64,000 nucleotides of DNA from contig JADJXQ010000001.1 of NCBI GenBank assembly GCA_016710335.1, forward strand, positions 310,001 to 374,000, read 5' to 3'. The position numbers and the translations under genes were made by a program. The notes under the pieces are model-generated. The model made no database searches and was not told where the DNA came from. It saw nothing but the letters and a program-made list of their open reading frames with translations. Of this stretch, positions 15,676 to 24,716 are shown in pieces; position 1 is the stretch's first letter; each line of letters starts with the position of its first letter. This stretch comes from Rhodospirillales bacterium (GTDB taxonomy: Bacteria; Pseudomonadota; Alphaproteobacteria; Rhodospirillales; Defluviicoccaceae).

Positions 15676-18327
15676 TCACACGTCGCCTTGCGGCGAAGCC
15701 AGCCGCAACGGCGGCTCGGCCTGATCCGAACGAAGGTCCTTCTGGCCGACGATCTTGCCGTTCTCCATCGCGATCACCCGATCGAAGCCGGGCAGGTCCG
15801 GCTCTTCGCTGGACGTCCACACCAAGCCGGCGCCGTCCAGTGCCTCGATCACGTTGGTCATGATCACCTTTTGGCTTCTCGGGTCAAGGGCGGCCATGGC
15901 CTGGTCGACCACCAGGAGGTCGGGCCGCTTGAGGAGGCTGCGCGCGAGGGACAGCTTCTGGCGCTGCGCCGCCGACAGCCGGCTGCCGCCGATGCCGACC
16001 GGACATGCGAGGCCGAGCTCGATGATGGCGCGCCGGAGGTCGAGGGCGTCGATGACTTCCGCCATGAGATCGCCGACGACGCGCTGGCTTTGCGGCCGGC
16101 CATAGACCAGGCGCCCGAACAGTATGTTGTCCTGCACCGACGCGGCGACGTTGAAGTGGTTGGCGTCGAAGAACGCGACTGCATCGCGCAGCTCCGACGG
16201 CAGGCCGGCGGCGAACGCGCGCCGCGCCTCCAGCAATCTCTGCTCGCCCTCCGCATCGAGCAGACCCAGCCGGTGGCGCGCCGGCACCAGCGGGAACGGG
16301 ACGGACAACAGCCTCTGGCGATCCTCGGCGCCAAGGCCGCTGATCCCGCCGATGTCGGCGCGGCGGATGATCGCCTCGAACTCCGGAATCGCCTCGGCGC
16401 TGACGAAACTGAAGCGGGCGAAAATCTCGTCCCCCGGCTGCACGTCGCGGAACAGGTCGACCATGATGCGCGCCGCCTGGAGGCCGATGTCGATGAACGC
16501 GTCCACCAGGCCGACCTGTTTCAGCACCGACAGCATGTACGGGTTTTTCGCGATGTGCTGCAGATCGAAGACTTCCCCGACCGGCGTGCCGAACAGGATG
16601 TTCTCGGCGATCGACATGTTGAAGTTGAAGCGCTCGTAGTCAAACGGCTCGAGCAGGTCGCGGTAGGCCGGCGCCTGCAGCCGTTCGCGCAGCAGGAAGC
16701 GAGCCTCCAGGATTCTGACGGAGAGGTCGTGGTGGATTTCGGGATCGACCGTGCTGTGGGCGCCGAACAGAAATAGATCGCGGTCGAGTTGCACCGTTTC
16801 AAGAACGTGGATGGTGCGGTCGAGCAGGCCCGCCGCGTCTGCCACGCCGGCAGCCGCATAATCGACCCAATCGGCGTCGGGATCGCTGTCGGTATTGCCG
16901 GCCTCGCGTGCTTCCCGCACGTATTTCTCCCACGCCGCCCGCCGTTCGCCATCACCGTGTGTCACCGGCGCGATCGGCTGGTGGCGGAGGCCGTACTCCA
17001 GATTATCGCGCAACGAGCCGAAGAACAATGTGACGCCGGCGCCGACATAGCCGATGCGGCGCCCAGTGACCGCCTGCGGCAGCGACGCCAGATCGACGCC
17101 GCCGACCCGGATGCTGCCAGCGCTCGGCGTCAACAGTCTCGCCAATAGCTTGGCGACGGCGGAGGTGCCGGCACCCTCGGGACCCACAAGCGCCACCCGT
17201 TCGCCGATGTCGAAATTGAACGTCGCGCCGTCGACCACCTTCAGGCCGCCTTCCTCCTCCAGAGTCAAATTGGAGCAGACGACAGAGCCAGCGAGACACG
17301 ATACCGGCGCTTCGTGGCGCGCCTGCAGGGACTCGGGAAGCATTCCGGCCGGCTGGAACTGCTCGATGATCTGCTCGTATTTGATGCGGCTGTCTTCTTT
17401 CAGTTGATACCAGCTCAGCAACTCCTTCCAGGGCGATGACAGATCCTTGTAGGCGGCGAGCACGGCGACCAAAGCGCCGAACGTCAACTGACCCGTTATG
17501 ACCAGATATCCGCCAATGGAAAAGAAGAAAAAAGGTGTGAGCTGGCTGACCATGTTGTTAATGAATTTAATGAGAAATTTCTTCTTATATATTTTATAGC
17601 GAATATTGTAGATGGTGCCGAGCCATCGCGCGATGTCGGCCCGCTCCAGCTCTGCCGTGTCATGGGCATGGACATCCTCGATACCGTCGACGACTTCTCC
17701 AAGACGCTCCGACAACTTGCGGACGGTGCGAACACGTTCTTTTGCCAGCGCGTTGATCTGCCGTTGCAGCTTGGGGATGACGTACGCCTGCACCGGGATG
17801 AGGGAGATGGCGGCGAGTCCCAGGATGGGGTCCTGCACAAACATGAACGCCAGGATGGTGAGCATGGTGCCGCCCTCGAACGCGGGCAGCGCGACGGCGT
17901 CGCCGATGAAGCCGCCGAGCGGCTCGACCTCGGCGGTGCTCATGGCGATGATCTCGCCCTGGGAGGTCTTGCGGAAGTGGGGGAGCGGAAAGCGCAGCAC
18001 CGCCGAAAACAGCTGGTAGCGAAGCCGCCGCAGCATGCGTTCGGCAAGAACGCCTTTGTAAAGGTTGACGTAATAGCGTAGCGCGAACCGCCCCAGCACC
18101 ATCAACAGAAACCCGAAGCACAAGATCAGAAGATAATCGACCTGAGCAAACGGGACGCCGGCGAGAGGCTTGGGGAAATCGGTGGAGCCGATCGCCTCGT
18201 TGACGATGACCTTGGGAAGCTCCAGCGACGCGTAGAGGAACGGAAACGAGACGAACGTGAGGGCGACGAGAAACACCTGCTGACGCAGGCTGTAGCGATA
18301 GATGAACTTGAAGATGCTCGGTTCCAT
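15676..18327 (-). CDS. ABC exporter-like protein with degenerate, enlarged nucleotide-binding domain
   Basis: 883 residues from the ATG at 18327 (an in-frame start at 18390 would overlap the gene before it). Residues 15-300 form a six-helix type I exporter membrane domain. The nucleotide-binding domain starts near 340 but is degenerate. Walker A is GPEGAGTS (382-389) with Thr in place of the ATP-binding Lys. The signature is LSAAQ (784-788). Walker B ends VVDQ (806-809) with Gln for the catalytic Glu. The H-loop His is missing (TSSEE). About 390 residues separate Walker A from the signature, against roughly 100 normally. In that span the post-Q-loop motif recurs three times: SLRDNLEYG (438), SIAENILFG (572), SVQDNILFG (730). 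It probably does not hydrolyse ATP conventionally. Its operon includes an FkbH-like gene and a cyclic-nucleotide sensor. Confidence 0.85.
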   Translation of the reverse strand: MEPSIFKFIYRYSLRQQVFLVALTFVSFPFLYASLELPKVIVNEAIGSTDFPKPLAGVPFAQVDYLLILCFGFLLMVLGRFALRYYVNLYKGVLAERMLRRLRYQLFSAVLRFPLPHFRKTSQGEIIAMSTAEVEPLGGFIGDAVALPAFEGGTMLTILAFMFVQDPILGLAAISLIPVQAYVIPKLQRQINALAKERVRTVRKLSERLGEVVDGIEDVHAHDTAELERADIARWLGTIYNIRYKIYKKKFLIKFINNMVSQLTPFFFFSIGGYLVITGQLTFGALVAVLAAYKDLSSPWKELLSWYQLKEDSRIKYEQIIEQFQPAGMLPESLQARHEAPVSCLAGSVVCSNLTLEEEGGLKVVDGATFNFDIGERVALVGPEGAGTSAVAKLLARLLTPSAGSIRVGGVDLASLPQAVTGRRIGYVGAGVTLFFGSLRDNLEYGLRHQPIAPVTHGDGERRAAWEKYVREAREAGNTDSDPDADWVDYAAAGVADAAGLLDRTIHVLETVQLDRDLFLFGAHSTVDPEIHHDLSVRILEARFLLRERLQAPAYRDLLEPFDYERFNFNMSIAENILFGTPVGEVFDLQHIAKNPYMLSVLKQVGLVDAFIDIGLQAARIMVDLFRDVQPGDEIFARFSFVSAEAIPEFEAIIRRADIGGISGLGAEDRQRLLSVPFPLVPARHRLGLLDAEGEQRLLEARRAFAAGLPSELRDAVAFFDANHFNVAASVQDNILFGRLVYGRPQSQRVVGDLMAEVIDALDLRRAIIELGLACPVGIGGSRLSAAQRQKLSLARSLLKRPDLLVVDQAMAALDPRSQKVIMTNVIEALDGAGLVWTSSEEPDLPGFDRVIAMENGKIVGQKDLRSDQAEPPLRLASPQGDV

Positions 18328-18337
18328 GGCGGGTGCT

Positions 18338-20279
18338 TCAGGCGAGCGTCGTCGCGCTCGGGCGTTGGTCTGCGGGCCCCGCCCAATCATCGGCGATGAC
18401 GCGGATCACGTCGGACTGCAGATCATGGTGCGTCACGTCCAAAATGAAGCCCGCGCCGTCGACATCCCCCGCGCCGTCACAATCCAAGCGGAAGCCGAGA
18501 TCCTCCAGCGCCTGGCGCGCCGGTGCGTTGCGGGCAGTCGGGCGGAAACGCACCCACAGCCGCTCCGGCCGCGGCGCAGTGCTGGTGATCAGGTGGGCGA
18601 AAACGGCGCGCTCGAGGCCGCGCCCCTGAACACGACAGGACAGCATGAGGTCCTCGATCCTGAGGGTGGCGCCCAGCCGCGCAACGACCGCGACACCGAT
18701 GGTTCCATAGTCACCGAACCGGTCGCGGCAGGTCATGACGCAGATGCGGAAACAGGAGTCCCTCACCAGCCTGAGGATATCATCGCGACCGTAATGGCGA
18801 CCGGAGAAGTTGAGCTGATTGGTCCGCTGGATCAGCTCGGCGGTCCTGTCCAGGTCCTTGGACGCGAAAGTCCTGGCCGAAAGTTCGATGTCGCACGACC
18901 GGAGAAACGCCCCGTAATCGTGGCTGGACTGCTTCCGCACCGCGTTGCGCGCCATCTCGTCCCGGTAATACTGCCGACGCCGCGCGGCATCGACGCTGTC
19001 GCTGCCACGGAAGCGCGGGTGATCGAGGATCGCCTCCATCTCCGCGGCGTCGAAGGCCACGACCTCCGGGCAGGCGGCGGCGACTTCGGCGCGCTCGAAC
19101 GGATTGTCGTCAACGAAGGCGAAGGCGTCGAGCCCGAGATTGAGGTGATCCGCGATGCGGGCGATGCCGATGCTTTTCGGCTGCCAGCCGATCTGCGGGT
19201 GCAGGAACAGGTCATCAAGACCCATACGGATCAGTTGCTCCCAGGCGCTCCCATAGTCGTTCTTGCTGGCAAGGCTGAGGAGGATGCCGCGGCGGTCCAG
19301 CTCGCGCAGAACCCGCTCCACCCCCGGCCGCAGCCGTGGGCGGTCGCCGTGCAGCAGTACGCCGGTCCACAGCGTGTCGTCGAGGTCGAAGACGACGCAC
19401 TTGACCTGGTTGGCGACCCCCGGAGCGGCCGCTTCCCTGCCATCCTCGATAACGAAATCGCAAGCAAGAAACACCAGCCGCACCGCCTCGTCGCCGGCCG
19501 GCAGCAGGGCTACCTTTGAACGGCAGTCCCGAAGCGACGATGGCCTCGAAGCCGGTGCTCTCGATCCGGTGGCACGTGTAGCCGGGAGCGAGGCGAAGCG
19601 TCGCCAGCAACGGCGGCGGCGCCTCGGATGGGTGTTGCGGCGGCAGAAGCGTGGCAAGCCGCATCACCACCTGCAGATCGACCGGCGCTACGCCCGGATT
19701 GTAGACCTCGATCAGAAACGCCTGCGGCCGGCGGGGTGGCGAACCGCGGCGGTGCAGGCGGCGGGCGATTTTGCGCGGCTCCGGCAGGTCGGGCTGCCAT
19801 CGCGGGTTGTCGGTGAGGCGGGCGGCCAGGCTGCCGATCCACCGCGCCAGCCGGCGCTTCAGCGCCAGCGCCCGCTCCCGCCGCAGCACCGCCGCCGCCG
19901 GTTCCATCCAGACGTTGCCGTCGGCCTCCAGCTTGCCCCACCGCTTGAACGCCACCTCGGCGCCGTACCCGCGGAACGAGCGATAGCGCCGATTCTTGAA
20001 GATGCCGTAGGTGAACCGCCGACAACGGCCATCCGGACGGGGTGCGAACAGCGCGCAACTGGTGTAGCAGTCCGGATCGGCGCATTCGACGCAGTGCTCG
20101 CTCCACCACAGGAACGACAGCTGCGTGACGCGGGAGGTCGAGCGATACGTCGCCAGCGGCGGCTCGCTCCCGCGTTCACGCAGCGCACGCTGGACCTGGT
20201 CGAACTCGAACACGGTGGCATCCGGGCAGGTTTTTGCGGAGCATACTTCAACCCCGCCCGCCGCACGACCGCCTTTCAT
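18338..20279 (-). CDS. FkbH-like HAD-IIIC protein, with frameshift
   Basis: A two-part protein split by a one-base frameshift near 19513. The N-terminal part has a Cys-rich motif, HCVECADPDCYTSC, followed by RCRRF, then a domain ending GFEAIVASGLPFK. The C-terminal part (VALLPAGDEAV onward) has the HAD nucleophile motif VVFDLDDTLWTG, SLASKNDYG and FVDDNPFERAEV, then a GNAT-like segment. FkbH-family enzymes load glyceryl or related units onto carrier proteins, or act as HAD phosphatases; the substrate here is unknown. The start is uncertain: the ATG at 20279 is preferred, and the frame opens from 20360. Its stop lies 10 bases before the ABC exporter start, so the two are cotranscribed. The Cys cluster could bind metal or an Fe-S centre. 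Confidence 0.78.
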
Positions 20280-20407
20280 CGATGTTTCAAAATCGTGATG
20301 GCGAGGCTGCCCGCACGGCAGGCGCCGCACAATGAAGGGGACCGGATTCGACATCGCCATCTGCAGGCCCTATCAGGGGCCCACACAGCGTTGAAGAATT
20401 TGCCCCG

Positions 20408-21001
20408 ATGTCCGCCGCCATGCCTTTGCCGACTTCGCCGCTTCGTTACGTGGGCGATCTGTCGCGGAATGACGCAGCCTGTCTGGCGGAGCTGGCGGGA
20501 CGGCATCGGCGCATCATCGAGTTCGGCGTTGGCGCGTCGACCCAGATCTTCGCACAAACTGGTGGGGTCGGCGCCACCATCGTCAGCCTCGACCGGGCGG
20601 CGGTGTGGATCGAGCGCACCCGCGTCATCGTCGACTTGCTGGCGCCCGAGTCCGCTGTAAGGTTCGTGCACTTCGAGAGGCTTTCCGTGCTGGACGCCTT
20701 CCAGGACAGCGCCTTCGACCTGATCTTCGACGATGGCGACGATGATCTGCGTCTGGAGTTCGCGCTCGCCGCGTGGCGCCTGCTCGCGCCGGGCGGGTTG
20801 CTGGTCCTGCACGACACCCGCCGGCCCCGCGACATCGGCAACGCGTTGACCGTGGCGGCGCGCTTCTACCGGGAGATCGGGCGCATCGACGTCAATCCAG
20901 ACGATACCAACCTCACCATCACTCACAAGACGGAGGCGCGGCCTATGGCAGCGCAGCCGGAGCGTTCGCCGGAGCGGCGGCACAAGACCCCGCCGCGGTG
21001 A
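20408..21001 (+). CDS. Class I SAM-dependent methyltransferase-like protein
   Basis: 197 residues. The motif I region RIIEFGVGASTQIFAQ fits a SAM-binding loop, followed by SLDRAAVWIERT (acidic residue after beta 2), FDLIFDDGDDD (motif II-like) and WRLLAPGGLLVLHDTRRP (motif III). The C-terminus is basic and low in structure. It is transcribed away from the FkbH-like gene and begins the plus-strand glycan block. A truncated relative of its C-terminal half lies at 33288-33764 (shared R-[LA]-GG-L-VL and F-RE-RID patterns). Similar proteins near glycosyltransferases often methylate sugars, but the substrate cannot be read from sequence. Confidence 0.65.
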   Translation: MSAAMPLPTSPLRYVGDLSRNDAACLAELAGRHRRIIEFGVGASTQIFAQTGGVGATIVSLDRAAVWIERTRVIVDLLAPESAVRFVHFERLSVLDAFQDSAFDLIFDDGDDDLRLEFALAAWRLLAPGGLLVLHDTRRPRDIGNALTVAARFYREIGRIDVNPDDTNLTITHKTEARPMAAQPERSPERRHKTPPR

Positions 21002-21102
21002 CAATCCAACAATAACGGCGCGATTTGTCGCTGTAGTTGTTTCCGTCTGGCGCGTTGGCGTTTACCATGCGGGCGAAGGGACGTGTCGGGAGGGGAGGGG
21101 TC

Positions 21103-22322
21103 ATGGCACGAGGCAGCGGCCACCGCCGGCTCCTGATCTACAGCCATGACTCGTTCGGGCTCGGCCACCTGCGGCGCTGCCGGACCATCGCCCACGCGCT
21201 GGTGGATCACCGGCCGGATCTGTCGGTGCTGATCCTTTCGGGATCGCCGATCATCGGCAGCTTCAGCTTTCGGAGCCGCGTCGATTTCGTGCGGGTGCCG
21301 GGGGTCATCAAGCTGCGCCGCGGCGACTACACGCCCCTCAACCTGGAAATCGGCATCGAACAGACGCTGCGCCTCCGCGCCTCGATCATCCGCCATACCG
21401 CCGCCGCCTTCGCACCCGATGTGTTTCTGGTCGACAAGGAGCCGCTCGGGCTGCGCGGCGAGGTGGGCGCGACGCTTTCCATGCTGAAGGCGCGGGGCAC
21501 GCCGCTGGTCCTCGGGCTGCGCGACATCATGGACCAGCCCGACCTGCTGTCCGAAGAATGGCAGCGCAAGAACGCCGTCCCGGCGTTGAGCAAGCTCTAC
21601 GATCACATCTGGATCTACGGCCTGCCCGAAATCTGCCATCCGCTCGCCGGGGTGCCGCTGCCGGCGGATGTCCACCGCAAGATCCGCTTCACCGGTTATC
21701 TCCGCCGTTCCGCGCCGCCGTCGCCGCGGGTGGCGCCGGACGCCGTGGGCGTCATGGACGACCCCTATATCCTGGTCACCACGGGCGGCGGCGGCGACGG
21801 TGCGGAGGTCGTCGACTGGGTGCTCAGCGCCTACGAGCACGACCGGAACTGCCGCACCGCGCCATCGTCGTCTTCGGCCCGTTCATGCTGTCCTCCATCC
21901 AGGCCGGTTTCATGGAGCGGGTGGCGCGGCTCGACAAGGTGTCGGCCATCACCTTCGACGCCAACATCGAGCTGCTGATGGCCGGCGCCGCCGGCATCGT
22001 CGCCATGGGCGGCTACAATACGTTTTGCGAGATCCTGTCGTTCGACCGGCCGGGCTTGATCGTGCCGCGCACGGTGCCGCGCCTGGAACAGTACATCCGT
22101 GCCGCCCGCGCCGAAGCGCTCGGGCTGGCGCGCATGCTGCCGATCGACGACGACCGCGATCCGGCGCGCATGGCGGCGGCGATCCGCGCCCTCCCCGGCC
22201 AGCCGCGACCGTCGGAGGTCCGCATCCCGGGGCTGCTTGACGGCCTCGCGGAGATCAACGGCATGGTCGACGACTGGTTGGACGGGCGAGCGGGCGCGGC
22301 CTCGCGGCGCGCCGCCGGGTAG
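21103..22322 (+). CDS. MurG/GT28-like glycosyltransferase, with frameshift
   Basis: About 407 residues after correction. The ATG at 21103 follows a strong GGGAGGGGAGGGG ribosome-binding region. The N-terminal domain opens with LLIYSHDSFGLGHLRRCR, the glycine loop of GT-B enzymes that act on nucleotide sugars. The C-terminal domain has AIVVFGPFMLSSIQAGF and the donor-binding signature GIVAMGGYNTFCEILSF. The two halves are in different frames: near 21843 one base is missing, since YEHD should continue PELPHRAIVV. A second gene of the same family (24717-25901) follows three genes later. It is the second gene of the plus-strand block and lies 11 bases before the next GT. The sugar and acceptor are unknown. 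Confidence 0.8.
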
Positions 22323-22333
22323 GACCGGCGCCC

Positions 22334-23605
22334 GTGCAGACCGCCATCGCAATCGTCCTCAAGGGCTATCCCCGCCTCTCCGAAACGTTCATCGCCCAGG
22401 AAATCCTCGCCTTGGAGCGGTTGGGCCTCGACCTTCGCCTTTATTCCCTGCGCCACCCCACCGACCCGCACGTCCACCCCATCCACCGCGACATCCGGGC
22501 GCCGGTGCGCACCCTGCCGGAGTATCTGCATGATCAGCCGGAGCGGGTCCACACCGCGTGGCGCGCGGTGCGGGGCCGCTTTGGCTACCGGCGGGCGCGG
22601 GCGGCGTGGCTCCGCGACCTCGCCCGCGACCGGAGCCGCAACCGCATCCGCCGCTTCGGACAGTCGCTGGTGCTGGCCCACGAGATGCCGGCGGAAGTCG
22701 GCTGGCTGCACGCCCATTTCCTTCACACGCCGGCGTCGGTCACCCGCTATGCGGCGATGATCCTGGACCTGCCGTGGAGCGTCTCCGCCCATGCCAAGGA
22801 CATCTGGACGACGCCGGAGTGGGACAAGCGCGACAAGCTTGCCGAGTGCCGCTGGGCGGTCACCTGCACGCGGGCCGGCGCCGACCACCTGGCCGCATTG
22901 GCGCCGACGGCGGAGCGGGTCGACCTGGTGTATCATGGGCTCGACCCCGCGCGCTTTCCGCCGCCGCCAGCCGCTGCTCCCTGCCTCCGCAACGGGGGCG
23001 ACGCGAGCGACCCGGCGGTGCTGCTGTCGGTCGGCCGCGCCGTCGCCAAGAAGGGCACCGACGTGCTGCTCGCGGCGCTGGCCCGGCTGCCGGAGGATGT
23101 GCATTGGCGGCTGGACCACATCGGCGGGGGGCCGCTGCTCGCGGACCTGCAGCGCCTGGCGCAGCGGCTTGGGATCGGCGGGCGTGTGCGGTGGCTGGGG
23201 CCGCAGCCCCACGACGTGGTGCTGGAACGGTTCCGCGCAGCCGACGTGTTCGCGCTTGCCTCCCGCGTCGCGGCGGACGGTGACCGCGACGGTCTCCCCA
23301 ACGTGTTGATGGAGGCGCAGAGTCAGGGGCTTGCATGCGTGTCGACCACCGTCTCGGCAATCCCCGAGCTGATCACCGACGGCGAAAACGGGCTCCTGGT
23401 GCCGCCCGACGACGCCGCGTCTCTCGGTCACGCGATCGAGCGGTTGATCCGGGCGCCGATGCTGCGCCGCCGCCTCGGGCGGGCCGGGATGGAGCGGGTG
23501 CGGTCGCGGTTCACCCTGGACGCCGGCATTGCTCGCCTGGCGCGCCGATTCGGAATTGCAGCCAGCGAATCCCCGCCATGCGCATCGCGTTCTACGCGCC
23601 CTTGA
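22334..23605 (+). CDS. GT4-family glycosyltransferase
   Basis: 423 residues, starting at a GTG. N-terminal acceptor domain: GYPRLSETFIAQEILALERL, the usual opening of exopolysaccharide GT4 enzymes. C-terminal donor domain: LLSVGRAVAKKGTDVLLAAL, then GPLLADLQRL, and the E-x7-E-like region DGLPNVLMEAQSQGLACVST with IPELITDGENGLLVPPDD. All are standard for retaining GT-B transferases using UDP- or GDP-sugars. It overlaps the next glycosyltransferase gene by 28 bases, so the two are translated together. The last 10 residues (SPPCASRSTRP) come from this overlap. The product likely builds a surface or storage polysaccharide; the linkage is not predictable here. Confidence 0.9.
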   Translation: MQTAIAIVLKGYPRLSETFIAQEILALERLGLDLRLYSLRHPTDPHVHPIHRDIRAPVRTLPEYLHDQPERVHTAWRAVRGRFGYRRARAAWLRDLARDRSRNRIRRFGQSLVLAHEMPAEVGWLHAHFLHTPASVTRYAAMILDLPWSVSAHAKDIWTTPEWDKRDKLAECRWAVTCTRAGADHLAALAPTAERVDLVYHGLDPARFPPPPAAAPCLRNGGDASDPAVLLSVGRAVAKKGTDVLLAALARLPEDVHWRLDHIGGGPLLADLQRLAQRLGIGGRVRWLGPQPHDVVLERFRAADVFALASRVAADGDRDGLPNVLMEAQSQGLACVSTTVSAIPELITDGENGLLVPPDDAASLGHAIERLIRAPMLRRRLGRAGMERVRSRFTLDAGIARLARRFGIAASESPPCASRSTRP

Positions 23606-24714
23606 AACCGCCCGATCATCCGACGCCGTCGGGAGAGCGCACGATGGCGCGGCTGTTGATGGCGGCGCTGTCGGCGGCGGGATGCAAGGTCGAGCTGGCG
23701 GCACGGTTCCGAAGCCTGGATGCGAGCGGCGACGGCGATCGTCAGCGGCGCATCGCGGCGCTCGGCGGGCGCGTGGCCGGGCGTCTGGTCGCCCGCTACC
23801 GCCGCCGGCCGCCGGCGGAGCGGCCGCAGACGTGGTTCACCTATCACCTCTACCACAAGGCGCCGGATTGGCTGGGACCGGCGGTGAGCCGGGCGCTCGG
23901 CATCCCCTACGTGGTGGCGGAAGCGTCCCACGCGGAGAAACAACGGCGCGGACCCTGGTCCGCGGGTCATGCCGCCGCGGCCAAGGCGATCGTTGCCGCC
24001 GATCTTGTCGTGGGCCTAAACAGCAGCGATGGCGACGGCCTCCGACCGCTGCTCGCGGATCCGGCGCGGCTGCAGTCGCTGAAACCGTTCATCGACGCAC
24101 GCCCGTTTGCGCGCGCCGCACGGGACCGGGACCGACACCGGGCGGCGCTGGCGGCGCGGTTGGGGACAGCGGCGACGGAACCCTTGCTGCTGACTGTGGC
24201 GATGATGCGTCCCGGCGCCAAACGATGCTCCTATCGCGTCCTCGGACGGGCCTTGCGCCGCATCGGCGATAGGCCGTGGCGGCTGATCGTGGCCGGTGAC
24301 GGCCCGGCGGCCGATGATGCCGGCGCGGCGCTGGCGCCCCTCGGCGCGCGGGCGATCCAACTCGGACGGGTCGATGAAGCCGCACTGCCGGCGCTCTATG
24401 CAGCGTGCGATCTCTATGTCTGGCCGGCGGTGGGCGAGGCGTACGGGCTGGCGTTGCTGGAAGCCGAGGCCGCCGGCCTCCCGGTGGTCGCCGGCAACAC
24501 CGGCGGGGTTCCGGACGTCGTCACCGATAAGGAAACCGGACTGCTCGTGCCGGTCGGCGATGCGGAAACCTTTGCAGACGCGGTGGCGTCTCTGCTCGAC
24601 GATGCAGTACGGCGCCGGGCAATGGGAAAGCGCGCCGCCGAGCGGGTGCGCCGGGACCACGACCTGCCGGGGGCGGCACGGAAGCTCGGTGGTCTGCTTG
24701 AGGGATTGATCTAG
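23578..24714 (+). CDS. GT4-family glycosyltransferase
   Basis: 378 residues. The start ATG at 23578 (MRIAFYAPLKPPDHPTPSGE) lies inside the end of the previous gene and is the natural GT4 N-terminus with the PSGER acceptor loop. The donor domain has LTVAMMRPGAKR, LIVAGDGPAADD, PALYAACDLYVWPAVGEAYG and LEAEAAGLPVVAGNTGGVPD, then ETGLLVPVGD. The E-A-x-G-L-A-L-L-E pattern holds both Glu of the EX7E motif. The K of the usual K-G motif is replaced by the RPGAKR region, also common in this subgroup. The stop is 2 bases before the next gene. It is part of a four-transferase cluster and its sugar specificity is unknown. Confidence 0.88.
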   Translation: MRIAFYAPLKPPDHPTPSGERTMARLLMAALSAAGCKVELAARFRSLDASGDGDRQRRIAALGGRVAGRLVARYRRRPPAERPQTWFTYHLYHKAPDWLGPAVSRALGIPYVVAEASHAEKQRRGPWSAGHAAAAKAIVAADLVVGLNSSDGDGLRPLLADPARLQSLKPFIDARPFARAARDRDRHRAALAARLGTAATEPLLLTVAMMRPGAKRCSYRVLGRALRRIGDRPWRLIVAGDGPAADDAGAALAPLGARAIQLGRVDEAALPALYAACDLYVWPAVGEAYGLALLEAEAAGLPVVAGNTGGVPDVVTDKETGLLVPVGDAETFADAVASLLDDAVRRRAMGKRAAERVRRDHDLPGAARKLGGLLEGLI

Positions 24715-24716
24715 CG

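Noticed and set aside
15151..16776. 541-codon open frame antisense to the degenerate ABC gene
   Set aside because: Shadow of the real gene; no coherent domain or start signal.
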